From: Streptomyces echinatus | Lineage (GTDB): Bacteria > Actinomycetota > Actinomycetes > Streptomycetales > Streptomycetaceae | Length of the DNA: 64,000 nt | Direction: 5' to 3' | NCBI RefSeq assembly: GCF_014203595.1 | Contig: NZ_JACHJK010000004.1 | Coordinates: 124,001 to 188,000, forward strand | Shown: one piece after another, positions 11,417 through 19,740 of the stretch | How the letters are laid out: every line of letters begins with the position of its first letter | How positions within the stretch are numbered: the first letter of the stretch is position 1 | Made by a program: the position numbers and the translations under genes | Notes under the pieces: model-generated | Told to the model about the DNA's origin: nothing | The model's database searches: none | What the model saw: only the letters and a program-made list of their open reading frames with translations

Positions 11417-12205
11417 TCAGGAACCGAGCGAGGTCAGGATGTCGCGGCGCAGGGCCGCGCGGGCCGGATCGTCGAAGGCCGCGCGGTCACGGGGGCGCGG
11501 AACCTCGCGCACGGCGGACACGCGCCCGGCGCCGAGCAGGGCCACACGGTCGCCGAGGAAGAGGGCCTCGTCCACGTCGTGCGTGACGAAGACGACGGTC
11601 GCGCCCGTGCCGCGCAACACCTCCACCAGCAGGTCCTGCATACCGGAGCGGGTCTGGGCGTCGAGGGCGCCGAACGGCTCGTCCATCAGGACCGCGCGGG
11701 GACTGTCGGCCAGGGCCCGGGCCAACTGGGCGCGCTGGCGCTGCCCGCCGGACACCCGGTGCGGCAACTGTCCCGCCTGCACGCTGAGGCCGACCCGGGC
11801 GAGCCACGACTCGGCCCGTGAACGCCGCTCCGCGCGCGGTACGCCCCTGATGGCGAGCGGGAGTTCGACATTCCCGCGCAGAGTGCGCCAGGGCAGCAGC
11901 GCGTCCTCCTGGAAGACCAGCGCCCGGTCGGCCGACGGCCCGGTGAGCGGACCGCCGTCCACCTCGGCGGCGCCGCCCAGCGGTGGCAGCAGCCCGGCGA
12001 GCGTGCGCAACAGCGTGGACTTGCCGCAGCCGGAGGCACCGACGACGGTGAGGATCTCGCCGGGGGCGACCTCCAGGTCGACGCCGTCGAGGACCGGAGC
12101 GTCCGGATGGCCGAGTACGGCCGAGCGGAAGGCGAGCCGGGTGCCGCGCACGGCCTTGGGCGCCGGCGCGGCGGGAGCGGTGACGGTCTCAGACGAGGTG
12201 CTCAT
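11417..12205 (-). CDS. ABC transporter ATPase, nitrate/sulfonate/taurine type
   Basis: A 262-residue ATPase that energises import by the neighbouring permease. The start is ATG 12205 (MSTSSETV), which overlaps the permease stop by 17 bp; the frame extends upstream without a better signal. Motifs: Walker A GASGCGKSTLL, Q-loop VFQEDALLPW, signature VSGGQRQRAQLARAL, Walker B AVLMDEPFGALD and switch HDVDEA. The Q-loop/LLPW and the EPFGALD form are typical of the SsuB/TauB/NrtD group. The stop lies 12 bp before the flavoprotein start. Confidence 0.93.
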   Translation of the reverse strand: MSTSSETVTAPAAPAPKAVRGTRLAFRSAVLGHPDAPVLDGVDLEVAPGEILTVVGASGCGKSTLLRTLAGLLPPLGGAAEVDGGPLTGPSADRALVFQEDALLPWRTLRGNVELPLAIRGVPRAERRSRAESWLARVGLSVQAGQLPHRVSGGQRQRAQLARALADSPRAVLMDEPFGALDAQTRSGMQDLLVEVLRGTGATVVFVTHDVDEALFLGDRVALLGAGRVSAVREVPRPRDRAAFDDPARAALRRDILTSLGS

Positions 12206-13103
12206 CGCGGGCCTCCTCGGTGTCGTTCTTGCCCTGTTGCTCGGACTGGGTCTGCTGCTCGGGATCGCTGTCGGGGCGAGCGGGGGCGGCGAGCGGCCGG
12301 GGAGCACGGGTACGGCCCCCGGGCACGTACGAGGTGCGGGGCAGCCAGCGGGTCAGCCGGCGGCCGAGGAGTTCCACGGCCGTCGAGGTGATCCAGCCGA
12401 GCACACCGATGGTGACCATGCCGACGAAGACACCCGGGTAGTCGACCACCGTGTAGTCCTGCCAGGTGCGGTAGCCGACCCCGTACTGGCCGGAGATCAT
12501 CTCGGCGGAGATCACGCAGATCCAGGACACGCCGATGCCCACCGACAGACCGCCGAAGATGCCGGGCAGCGCGCCCGGCAGCACGACGGAGCCGAGGATC
12601 CGCAGCCGGCTGCCGCCCATGGTGCGCACCGCCTCCTCCCAGACCGGGGTCAGCGCGCGGACCGCGTGCCGGGTGGAGACCAGCACGGGGAAGAAGGCGG
12701 CGGTGCAGGTGATGAAGACGATGCCCTGTTCGTTCGAGGGGAACAGCAGGATCGCGACCGGGACGAGGGCGATCGCGGGGATCGGGCGGACCACTTCCAG
12801 CACCGGGCCGAGCAGGTCCTCGGCCAGGCGGGAGCGGGCCACGAGCACGCCCGTCGCCACGCCGAGGACGGCGGCGAGCGCGAAGCCGGTCAGGATGCGG
12901 GTGAGGCTGTCGGTGAGGTCGGTCCAGTAGTCGCTGCCGGAGAGCCGGCCGGCGAAGGCGTGAGCTACGTCGGTGACCGTAGGGAACTGCGAGAAACGCA
13001 GCCACAGGTCGATGTCCTGGCTGGTCAACAGCTGCCACAGGCCGAGAGCGGCAGCCAGGGAGGCCGTGCGCAGTGCGTACCGGGACAGGGGCCGACGGGT
13101 CAT
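12189..13103 (-). CDS. ABC transporter permease, nitrate/sulfonate/taurine type
   Basis: A 304-residue inner-membrane permease of the SsuC/TauC/NrtB family. Six hydrophobic helices span about residues 10-250, and the EAA loop contacting the ATPase reads EEAVRTMGGSRLRILGSVVLPGALP-like (about residues 156-180, E, G and LP conserved). The C-terminal 50 residues are hydrophilic and Gln/Glu rich. Its ATG overlaps the stop of the binding-protein gene (ATGA) and its 3' end overlaps the ATPase start, so the three are translationally coupled. Confidence 0.93.
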   Translation of the reverse strand: MTRRPLSRYALRTASLAAALGLWQLLTSQDIDLWLRFSQFPTVTDVAHAFAGRLSGSDYWTDLTDSLTRILTGFALAAVLGVATGVLVARSRLAEDLLGPVLEVVRPIPAIALVPVAILLFPSNEQGIVFITCTAAFFPVLVSTRHAVRALTPVWEEAVRTMGGSRLRILGSVVLPGALPGIFGGLSVGIGVSWICVISAEMISGQYGVGYRTWQDYTVVDYPGVFVGMVTIGVLGWITSTAVELLGRRLTRWLPRTSYVPGGRTRAPRPLAAPARPDSDPEQQTQSEQQGKNDTEEARDEHLV

Positions 13104-14443
13104 GAGGCGCGCTCCAGTGCCTCGCGGTACGACACCGTACGCGCGCCGCCGTGGGCGGAGACGTAGTCCTGCGCGGTGGCCGGGGCGACGAAGGGCAGCA
13201 GCTGGTCACCGTCGGTGACCCAGACCGCCTTGTCGGCGAACCAGAGGGTGCCGGTGGTGGCGTCGGGCACGTAGGCGGCGCGGATGCCGTTCCGGTGTGC
13301 CGCCAGGTGGGCCAGCAGTTGCTTCGGGGAGTTGAAGGAGAGGGTCTTCTCGCTGCCCTTGGCCCACACCTCGCTCGCGGCCGGCGGGGGCGGCGTGGTG
13401 AGCCGCTTGGCGTACGAGGCGCCGAGGGCCTTCTTCACGTACCGGTCGTCGACGAAGGAGTCCACGTCGATGTCGCCGGTCAGTTTGGCGGCCTTCAGTA
13501 CGGACACGTCCCTTTTCAGGGCAGAGATGAGCCGTGGTGCGAGAGCCGGGTTGAACGTGGAGATGCCGTGGGCGCCGTTGTAGAGGTAGACGACCTCGGC
13601 GGGCAGGCCGGTGGCCTCGGCGACCTTCTCGGCGGCGGTGACGGGATGGCTGTCGAGGTAGTCCGTCGCCTGGTCCTGGGCCTTGAGGAAGGCTTCCAGG
13701 ACGGCCGGGTGCCGCTGGGTGAACTTCTCGCGGGCGGTGACGCCGTGGAAGGTGGGCAGGTTCAGCTGGGCGCCGTCGTACAGGGCCTTCGCCTTGCCCT
13801 GGTAGGCGAGCAGGCCGGGCCAGGCCACGAACTGTGACAGCGCGTCCACGCTGCCGGAGGACAGCGCCGAAGCACCTACCGCGGGCTGCTGGTTGAGCTT
13901 GGAGATTCCCTTGTCCGGGTCGATGCCGGCACGCTGCAGGGCACGCACCAGGGTGCCGTCGGCGGCCGAGCCGACACTCGTGGAGACCTTCTTGCCCTTC
14001 AGGTCCTTCAGGGACGAGAGGGGGGAGTCCGGGGCGGTGACGACGGTGTTGAGGCCGCCGCGCAGGTTGTAGCCGGTGACGGAGACCAGGTGGGTCGGGC
14101 TGCCGAGCTGCTTTCCGCGGGCGGCGTTGAGCAGCAGCGGGAAGTCGCCCATGGAACCGATGTCGATCTTGCCGGCGGTCATCTGGGCAGTGATGGGGGC
14201 GCCGGTGGCGTAGTCCTGCCAGTCGACCTTGTAAGTGTGTCCGTTGTGCAGGGAGTTGAGCTGATTCTCGAAGTATCCGAGGGAACGCAGCAGGGTCCCC
14301 GCGGTGACGGTGTTGATGGTCTTGGACTGGTAGCCGACGGTCACGGTGACCGTGGAGCCGCTGCCTGCCTCGGCGCTGCCGCCGCAGGCGGACAGGGGCA
14401 GCAGGAGTGTGGCGGCGGACAGGGTGACTGCCGTGCGTTTCAT
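13100..14443 (-). CDS. ABC substrate-binding lipoprotein with a NosL-like C-terminal domain
   Basis: A 447-residue exported lipoprotein starting at ATG 14443. The signal peptide ends in the lipobox LSAC (Cys 20). Residues about 33-340 match SsuA/TauA-type binding proteins: VTVGYQSKTINTV, MTAGKIDIGSMGDFPLL, LKDLKGKKVSTSVGS and a helix-rich second lobe. That family is usually about 320 residues. The extra 80-100 residues at the C-terminus (from about 365, including IRAAYVPDATTGTLWFADKA and LLPFVAPATAQDYVSAHGG) resemble the NosL fold, a small lipoprotein domain known from copper delivery to nitrous-oxide reductase. NosL's metal-binding CxxC is not seen. It is encoded 14 bp after the ferredoxin gene. 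The substrate is unknown. Confidence 0.85.
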   Translation of the reverse strand: MKRTAVTLSAATLLLPLSACGGSAEAGSGSTVTVTVGYQSKTINTVTAGTLLRSLGYFENQLNSLHNGHTYKVDWQDYATGAPITAQMTAGKIDIGSMGDFPLLLNAARGKQLGSPTHLVSVTGYNLRGGLNTVVTAPDSPLSSLKDLKGKKVSTSVGSAADGTLVRALQRAGIDPDKGISKLNQQPAVGASALSSGSVDALSQFVAWPGLLAYQGKAKALYDGAQLNLPTFHGVTAREKFTQRHPAVLEAFLKAQDQATDYLDSHPVTAAEKVAEATGLPAEVVYLYNGAHGISTFNPALAPRLISALKRDVSVLKAAKLTGDIDVDSFVDDRYVKKALGASYAKRLTTPPPPAASEVWAKGSEKTLSFNSPKQLLAHLAAHRNGIRAAYVPDATTGTLWFADKAVWVTDGDQLLPFVAPATAQDYVSAHGGARTVSYREALERAS

Positions 14444-14457
14444 GGTGGTTGTACCTC

Positions 14458-14685
14458 TCACCGCAGCAGGTAGGGCATGTTGACCGTGACGGCTCCGGTG
14501 GGGCAGCGCGCCGCGCACGGACCGCAGTACCAGCACTCGTCGACGTGCATGTACGCCTTGCCGTTGCTCTCGTCGATGGCGAGGGAGTCCAGTGGGCACA
14601 TGTCCACGCAGAGGGTGCAGCCGTCGATGCACTTCGACTCGTCGATGGTCACGGGCACGTCGGCCCGCTGGGGCGCCAAGGGCAT
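14458..14685 (-). CDS. Two-cluster 4Fe-4S ferredoxin, AprB-like
   Basis: A 75-residue ferredoxin from ATG 14685 (MPLAPQRADV). Two 4Fe-4S motifs are complete: CIDGCTLCVDMCP (about residues 20-32) and CWYCGPCAARCPTGAV (about 51-66). The spacing and the ECWYCGPC second motif recall the beta subunit of adenylylsulfate reductase (AprB) without its C-terminal tail. It is encoded between the GntR regulator and the ABC binding protein and shares an operon with an AprA/FrdA-like flavoprotein, its probable redox partner. Confidence 0.93.
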   Translation of the reverse strand: MPLAPQRADVPVTIDESKCIDGCTLCVDMCPLDSLAIDESNGKAYMHVDECWYCGPCAARCPTGAVTVNMPYLLR

Positions 14686-14717
14686 GGCTGTCTCCAGGAA
14701 ACGTGCAGGCAGGGTGG

Positions 14718-15518
14718 TTACGACCGGTGCAGCAGGCCGCTCATGGTGATGCGGTCGCCGCGGAAGCGGATGAACTCCAGGTCGACGGGCCGGCCGTCGG
14801 CGAGGTGGGTGAGCCGCTCCAGCATCAGCACGGCGGCGCCGCGCGGGGCCTGGAGCACGGCCGCGGAGTGTGCGTCCGCGTTCACCGCCTCCAGGGTGAT
14901 CTCGGCGTGGCCGAGAGGCCGGCCGGTGATGGCTTCCAGGAGGCGGAAGACATCGGTGTTCTCCAGGTCGGCGCCGAGCAGGGAGGCGCCGATGTCGAGC
15001 GGGATGTAGGTGACGTCGAGGGAGAGCGGGAGGCCGTTCAGGCGACGCAGGCGTTCGATGTACAGGACGTCGGCGCCGGCCGGGACGCGGAGGCGTTCGG
15101 CCACGGGGGCGGGTGCGGGGGCGGGGCCCATGGTGCGGACCTCGTTGGTGACGCGGCCGTGTTCGCGGAGGGTTTCCGCGAGGCCCATCAGACGGTCGAG
15201 CCCGTGGGGGTATTTCCGGGCGACGACGATGGTGCCGACTCCGGGCAGCCGGTCCACCAAGCCCTCGGCCCGGAGCAGGTCCAGGGCCTGGCGGACGGTG
15301 TTGCGGGAGGCGCGGTAGTCGGTGGCGAGGGTGGACTCGTGGGGGAGGTTTCCGTCCTGGAAGGCGCCGGTGAGGATCTGGCGGCGCAGCAGGTCGGCGA
15401 GCTGCCGGGCCCGGTCCGCACGCAGCCGACGCCGTGCGCGGTGGGCGGCGACGGTGGTCGCTGCGCCCTGCCCGGCATGGTCTCGGGGGCGGTCGTTGGC
15501 TGGCATGGCTGGAACCAT
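14718..15518 (-). CDS. GntR-family regulator with UTRA effector domain
   Basis: A 266-residue HutC-subfamily transcription factor. The winged HTH runs from about residue 32 to 100 (ADLLRRQILTGAF, then ASRNTVRQALDLLRAEGLV and PGVGTIVV), followed by a UTRA ligand-binding domain to the end (VLYIERLRRLNGLPLSLDVTYIP, VLMLERLTHLADGRPVDLEFIRFRG-type strands). It is first in the minus-strand operon and probably controls it and itself. The ATG 15518 start has no ribosome-binding site; the bases just upstream on the minus strand read taccctataggt, which contains the palindrome CCTATAGG. Either translation is leaderless, with TACCCT as a -10, or ATG 15506 is used. The palindrome is a candidate operator. 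Confidence 0.9.
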   Translation of the reverse strand: MVPAMPANDRPRDHAGQGAATTVAAHRARRRLRADRARQLADLLRRQILTGAFQDGNLPHESTLATDYRASRNTVRQALDLLRAEGLVDRLPGVGTIVVARKYPHGLDRLMGLAETLREHGRVTNEVRTMGPAPAPAPVAERLRVPAGADVLYIERLRRLNGLPLSLDVTYIPLDIGASLLGADLENTDVFRLLEAITGRPLGHAEITLEAVNADAHSAAVLQAPRGAAVLMLERLTHLADGRPVDLEFIRFRGDRITMSGLLHRS

Positions 15519-15639
15519 ACCTATAGGGTAGGGAATGGGGTGTTGCTGGAGTGTTGCGCCAGGTGACGACCCTTTGGGTAAGCCGCTGAGCTGGGCTTTT
15601 CCGTCCTGCCGGGGCGAGATCTGCCACCCGGTGGCACGG

Positions 15640-16578
15640 TCAGGACAGTGCCGACAGACCTGGGGCGAAGGTGATCAGCAAGGGCAGCAGCGGCACCAGC
15701 GCCGCCACCGTCGTCGTCAGTGCCCGGTGCCGGCGCAGCAGCCGTGGCGGCGGCTCCAGCAGCCGGTCCACGCGTTCGCCGAGGAGGCGGCGGCTGGAGT
15801 CGCAGGAGAGGACACCCCGGTGCTGGTTCAGCTCGATCAGGGCGAGGGCGGTGGTGAGGTGACCGCAGCGCCGGGACGCCGTGTCGTCGGCGGCCAGTTC
15901 CACCAGGCGGTGCGTCTGGTCGCAGAAGTGGGTGAAGAGGGGCAGGCGCGGGAAGCCGGTGGCGAGTGCGGTGGACAGGTGCAGCAGCCAGTCGTGGTGG
16001 GCGCGGGCGTGGCCGCGCTCGTGGGTGAGAACGGCGTCCAGTTGCAGGTCGGTGAGGCGGTGCAGAGCCCCTGTGGTGACGACCAGTTGTGGCGGGTGTC
16101 CCGGCATCCACCAGGCGTCCGGGTACTCGTCCTCCAGCACCAGCATGGGTCCGCGTGCCGCGGGCAGTCCGGCCGGCAGTTCGGGGGCGCGTTCGCGCAG
16201 TTGCGCCCGGGCCAGGCCGCGGCTGCGGCGGGCCTCCACGAGTTCGCGGGCCAGCATCGCCGTCGTCCAGGCGGCGCCGCCGGCCAGCAGCACGGTGAGT
16301 ACGGCGGCCCACACCGGCGCGGTGGACAGGTCGTAGGCGGCGGTGACGGCGGGCGGCGCGGGTGCGAACACGCGGTCGCGGACGGTGTGGAAGACGGCCG
16401 CCGCGCCCAGCACCAGTGCGGTCAGGCAGCACAGCATCACGGTGGCGACCAGGCACTGCCACACCCACAGCGCGACCACGGGGTCCCGCTCGGGCCAGGC
16501 CGCCCGGGTCAGCGCACGCGGCGCGGGCACGGCGGCTGTCAGGGCGACGACGCTCAGCAGGAGCAGGCAGACGGTCAT
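15640..16578 (-). CDS. M56-family membrane zinc metallopeptidase (BlaR1/MecR1-like, no sensor)
   Basis: A 312-residue integral membrane protein. Helices are visible at about residues 2-20, 38-60, 88-110 and 280-305. The zinc-protease motif is VLTHERGHARAHH (HExxH form HERGH, about residue 188), with a following acidic ligand region VELAADDTASRR. BlaR1-type proteins add a C-terminal beta-lactam sensor, which is absent here. Such genes in Streptomyces usually follow a blaI-like repressor gene; none is recognisable upstream. GGAG lies 7 nt before the ATG. Role probably regulated proteolysis at the membrane. Confidence 0.88.
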   Translation of the reverse strand: MTVCLLLLSVVALTAAVPAPRALTRAAWPERDPVVALWVWQCLVATVMLCCLTALVLGAAAVFHTVRDRVFAPAPPAVTAAYDLSTAPVWAAVLTVLLAGGAAWTTAMLARELVEARRSRGLARAQLRERAPELPAGLPAARGPMLVLEDEYPDAWWMPGHPPQLVVTTGALHRLTDLQLDAVLTHERGHARAHHDWLLHLSTALATGFPRLPLFTHFCDQTHRLVELAADDTASRRCGHLTTALALIELNQHRGVLSCDSSRRLLGERVDRLLEPPPRLLRRHRALTTTVAALVPLLPLLITFAPGLSALS

Positions 16579-16976
16579 GCCGGGGCTCCGGTTCCTGGTC
16601 GGAGTGGCGTGCGGGTGTCGGTGGTGCCGGGCACGCGGCGCACGGGGATGTGCCGTGCGGGGTGCGTGTCCCTGTCAGTATGGCGAAAACCGGCGGTGCG
16701 AGTCAGGTGTCGGCGGCGATCCGCCCGGACGGGGGTACGCGCGCGTGCGGGAGTGGTGTCCGCGAGGAGGCACGCAACGGCACCCGCGCCCGCACGCCCA
16801 TCCGCGGCCACCGCCCCGCGCCGCACGCGGAGGGCCGCTTCGTCGGCCGCGTCCGGTGCCGGCGCCGCCACCTGGATCCCGTGCGCCCACCGCTTGTGCC
16901 AAGCGGTGGGCGCACGGGGCTCGCCGCGGCGGACTGGTGTCACCTGCGTGTCACGACCGGCCGGCGGCGTCGTGGT
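16579..16976. other. Intergenic stretch with the fumarylacetoacetase terminator
   Basis: This 398-bp stretch lies between the fumarylacetoacetase stop and the M56 peptidase start, both on the minus strand. It holds a perfect 15-bp hairpin (arms 16881-16895 and 16901-16915, 5-nt loop), a good terminator about 60 bp past the fumarylacetoacetase stop. The rest must hold the M56 promoter. Long open frames cross it on both strands but lack family resemblance, and the largest would be translated through the hairpin. Confidence 0.75.
16881..16915 (-). terminator. Terminator after fumarylacetoacetase
   Basis: Arms gtgcgcccaccgctt and aagcggtgggcgcac form a perfect 15-bp stem around the loop gtgcc. 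It lies 62 bp downstream of the minus-strand stop at 16977. Confidence 0.85.
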
Positions 16977-18194
16977 TCAGCGCGTCACGACCCGTCCGAC
17001 GACCTCGCCCAGCCCCACCCGCCGGCCGTCCGCGCCCGGTGCCCAGGCCGTCAGCGTCACCACGTCCCCGTCCTCCAGGAACGTCCGCTTGCCGTCCGGC
17101 AGTTCGAGGGGGTCGCGGCCGTTCCAGGTCAGCTCCAGCAGTGAGCCGCGCTGCTGTTCGGCCGGTCCGCTCACCGTGCCCGAGCCGTACAGGTCACCCG
17201 TGCGCAGTGAGGCGCCGTTCACCGTCATGTGGGCGAGCTGCTGGGCGGCCGTCCAGTACATGGTGGAGAACGGGGGCTCGGAGACCACATGGCCGTTGAT
17301 CGCGACGGAGATGCGCAGGTCGTAGCCGTCGGGTTCCGTGCCGGGCGCCGAGTCGTCCAGGTAGGGCAGGAGCGGGTGCGTGCGCTCGGGAGGTGCCACG
17401 CGCGCGTGCTCCAGCGCCTCCAGCGGGGTGATCCACGCCGACACCGACGTCGCGAAGGACTTGCCGAGGAACGGGCCGAGGGGGACGTACTCCCAGGCCT
17501 GGATGTCGCGTGCGGACCAGTCGTTCAGGAGGCACAGCCCGAAGACGTGTTCCCGGAAGTCGCCGAGCGCCACCGGGGTGCCCACTTCCGACGGCACGCC
17601 GACGACGAAGCCGACCTCGGCCTCGATGTCCAGCCGGATCGACGGGCCGAAGACGGGCGCGGGGTCGGCCGGGCCCTTGCGCTGCCCGGAGGGACGTACG
17701 ACGTCCGTGCCGGAGACGACGACCGTGCCGGAGCGGCCGTGGTAGCCGATCGGGAGGTGCTTCCAGTTGGGGGTGAGGGAGTCCGTGGCGTCCGGGCGGA
17801 AGATCTGGCCGACGTTCCGGGCGTGGTTCTCGGAGGCGTAGAAGTCGACGTAGTCCGCGACCTCGAAGGGCAGGTGCAGCGTCACCTCGGACAGGGGGTG
17901 GAACAGCGGCTCGACCGTCTCGCGGTGCGCCGGGTCCGTGACCCAGGACGTGACGGCGCGGCGTACCTCCGACCAGGTGGTGCGTCCGGCGGCCAGCAGC
18001 GGGTTGAGGGTGGGCCGGGCGAGGAGCGCCTGGTGGGGTGAGCCGAGCGCCGCGGCCGTGGCGCCCGCGTCGAGGACGTGGTTCCCGAGTCGGACGCCGA
18101 TCCTCCGCTCCGTGCCGCCGGAGGGCGAGAACACGCCATAGGGGAGGTTGTGCGGGCCGAAGGGGTCGCCCTCGGGGACGTCGAAGGGGGGCAT
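16977..18194 (-). CDS. fahA: Fumarylacetoacetase
   Basis: A 405-residue enzyme for the last step of tyrosine/homogentisate degradation, cleaving fumarylacetoacetate to fumarate and acetoacetate. The start ATG 18194 (MPPFDVPEGDPFGPHNLP) has GAGG 9 nt upstream; an in-frame ATG at 18215 has no such site. Family residues are present: metal ligand Asp in DFYASENHARNVG, catalytic His in GYHGRSGTVVVSG, paired Glu ligands in DIEAEVGFVVG, and LLNDWSARDIQAWEYVPLGPFLGKS with the fourth Asp. Length matches the eukaryotic and actinobacterial enzyme. It stands alone, divergent from the ATP-grasp gene. Confidence 0.96.
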   Translation of the reverse strand: MPPFDVPEGDPFGPHNLPYGVFSPSGGTERRIGVRLGNHVLDAGATAAALGSPHQALLARPTLNPLLAAGRTTWSEVRRAVTSWVTDPAHRETVEPLFHPLSEVTLHLPFEVADYVDFYASENHARNVGQIFRPDATDSLTPNWKHLPIGYHGRSGTVVVSGTDVVRPSGQRKGPADPAPVFGPSIRLDIEAEVGFVVGVPSEVGTPVALGDFREHVFGLCLLNDWSARDIQAWEYVPLGPFLGKSFATSVSAWITPLEALEHARVAPPERTHPLLPYLDDSAPGTEPDGYDLRISVAINGHVVSEPPFSTMYWTAAQQLAHMTVNGASLRTGDLYGSGTVSGPAEQQRGSLLELTWNGRDPLELPDGKRTFLEDGDVVTLTAWAPGADGRRVGLGEVVGRVVTR

Positions 18195-18443
18195 GGGGTA
18201 CTGCCTCGCTCTCATCCGGGCCATGCATGGCGATGCGTTCCATGTGGTCGCGCCACACGTTACGGCCGTCCGGCGTGTCTTGGGCAGTGCCTCACGTCGT
18301 GCTCGAATGGTTGCTCGCACAGTGTCTAAAGAGTTCTCAATGTCCCGATAAGCCTTGTCGGAGGTGGCAATTCCGGCTTAGCGTCCTTTGGGGGACACGG
18401 ACGGGGTGGGTCCGTTCCGTTGGGGGGACACGTGGGGGGACCC

Positions 18444-19694
18444 GTGGCCGGAAGTGCCGTCAGCGTGCCCGTGCGGGCCGACCGTGACGTGCCGGGACTG
18501 ATCGTCAAGTTCGGTGACTACCCGCTGCACCACGGAGTTGTCGGCGCGATCCGCAGTCTGGGCCGTCTGAGCGTGCCCATGTACGCCATCACCGAGGACG
18601 CGTACACACCCGCGGCCTCCTCGCGCTACCTGAGGAAGTCGTTCGTGTGGCCGACGACCGGCGCGGAGGACCCGGGCCGCCTCGTCGAGGGCCTGCTCCG
18701 CATCGGCCGCCCGGCCGTGCTGGTCCCGACCGACGAGGAGGCCGCCGTCCTGATCGCCGAGCACCAGGACGAGCTGGCCGGGACCTTTCTCTTCCCGCGC
18801 GTGGATCCCGCGCTGCCCCGCCGCCTGGCCAGCAAGCAGGGACTGCACGAACTGTGCGTGGAGCACGGCGTCGCGAGTCCCGCGGCCGCGTTCCCCCGGT
18901 CGTACGACGACATCGTCGCCTTCGCCGACACGGCCCGCTTCCCGGTGGTGGCCAAGAACCGCGAGGCCTTCGTCCGGCGCCGGCGGCCCGCGGTGAACGG
19001 CACGACGAGGATCGGCACGCGCGCGGCACTGCTCGGCCTGGCCCGCGACTGGGGCGAGGAGCCCGGCGTGATCCTCCAGGAGTACCTGCCGCACGAGGAG
19101 GCCGAGGACTGGATCGTGCACGCCTGCTTCGACCAGGACTCCAGTTCGCTCGCGCTGTTCACCGGCGTCAAGGTCCGCTCCTGGCCGCCGCACGCCGGCA
19201 TGACGGCGAACGCCTGCGTCGTCGGCAACCCGGAACTCGCCGGCCTCGCCGCCCGTTTCATCAAGCGGATCGGCTTCAGCGGCATCATCGACCTCGACCT
19301 GCGCTTCGACCGGCGCGACGGGCAGTACAAACTCCTCGACTTCAACCCGCGCATGGGCGCCCAGTTCCGCCTCTTCGAGAACGACTCGGGCGTGGACGTC
19401 GTCCGTGCGATGCACCTGCACCTGACCGGCCGCCCTGTACCGCAGGGGGAACAGCGCGCCGGCCACCGCTACGTCGTGGAGAACATCGACCTCGCCGCCC
19501 TCCTCGCCTACCGCCGCAGCGCCTACACGACGCCGCACGCGCCGGCCAGGGCGAGCGGGACGGAGCTGGCCTGGTTCGCGGGCGACGACCCGCTGCCGTT
19601 CCTCACGATGCTCGCCCGCTCCGTGCGCCCGGGCGCGAAGCACCTCTATCAGCTGTGGCGGACCAGCCGCCGCGGCAGCACGTCCACGAAGTAG
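18444..19694 (+). CDS. ATP-grasp carboxylate-amine ligase-like protein
   Basis: A 416-residue ATP-grasp protein. I take GTG 18444 as start because GGGGGGAC precedes it by 6 nt; TTG 18420 is in frame. The N-terminal 110 residues form a pre-ATP-grasp domain (GLIVKFGDYPLHHGVVGAIRSLG). The ATP-grasp fold follows: lysine in FPVVAKN, ILQEYLPHEEAEDWIVHACF, and the Mg-binding LLDFNPRMGAQF (about residues 315-326) on the last strand. Such enzymes join a carboxylate to an amine or thiol through an acyl phosphate. It lies 46 bp upstream of a flavin monooxygenase-like gene. Substrate unknown; no biosynthetic core enzyme is nearby. Confidence 0.85.
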   Translation: MAGSAVSVPVRADRDVPGLIVKFGDYPLHHGVVGAIRSLGRLSVPMYAITEDAYTPAASSRYLRKSFVWPTTGAEDPGRLVEGLLRIGRPAVLVPTDEEAAVLIAEHQDELAGTFLFPRVDPALPRRLASKQGLHELCVEHGVASPAAAFPRSYDDIVAFADTARFPVVAKNREAFVRRRRPAVNGTTRIGTRAALLGLARDWGEEPGVILQEYLPHEEAEDWIVHACFDQDSSSLALFTGVKVRSWPPHAGMTANACVVGNPELAGLAARFIKRIGFSGIIDLDLRFDRRDGQYKLLDFNPRMGAQFRLFENDSGVDVVRAMHLHLTGRPVPQGEQRAGHRYVVENIDLAALLAYRRSAYTTPHAPARASGTELAWFAGDDPLPFLTMLARSVRPGAKHLYQLWRTSRRGSTSTK

Positions 19695-19740
19695 GCAAGG
19701 CCACGACAGCGTGGCGCACCGCGTCCTGGGGAGGGACTTC

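Noticed and set aside
16575..16943. A 122-codon minus-strand frame whose stop overlaps the M56 start (ATGA) like a coupled gene
   Set aside because: Its first codons run through the perfect hairpin at 16881-16915, it is Arg/Thr/Pro-rich, other frames are equally open, and it does not resemble a BlaI repressor.
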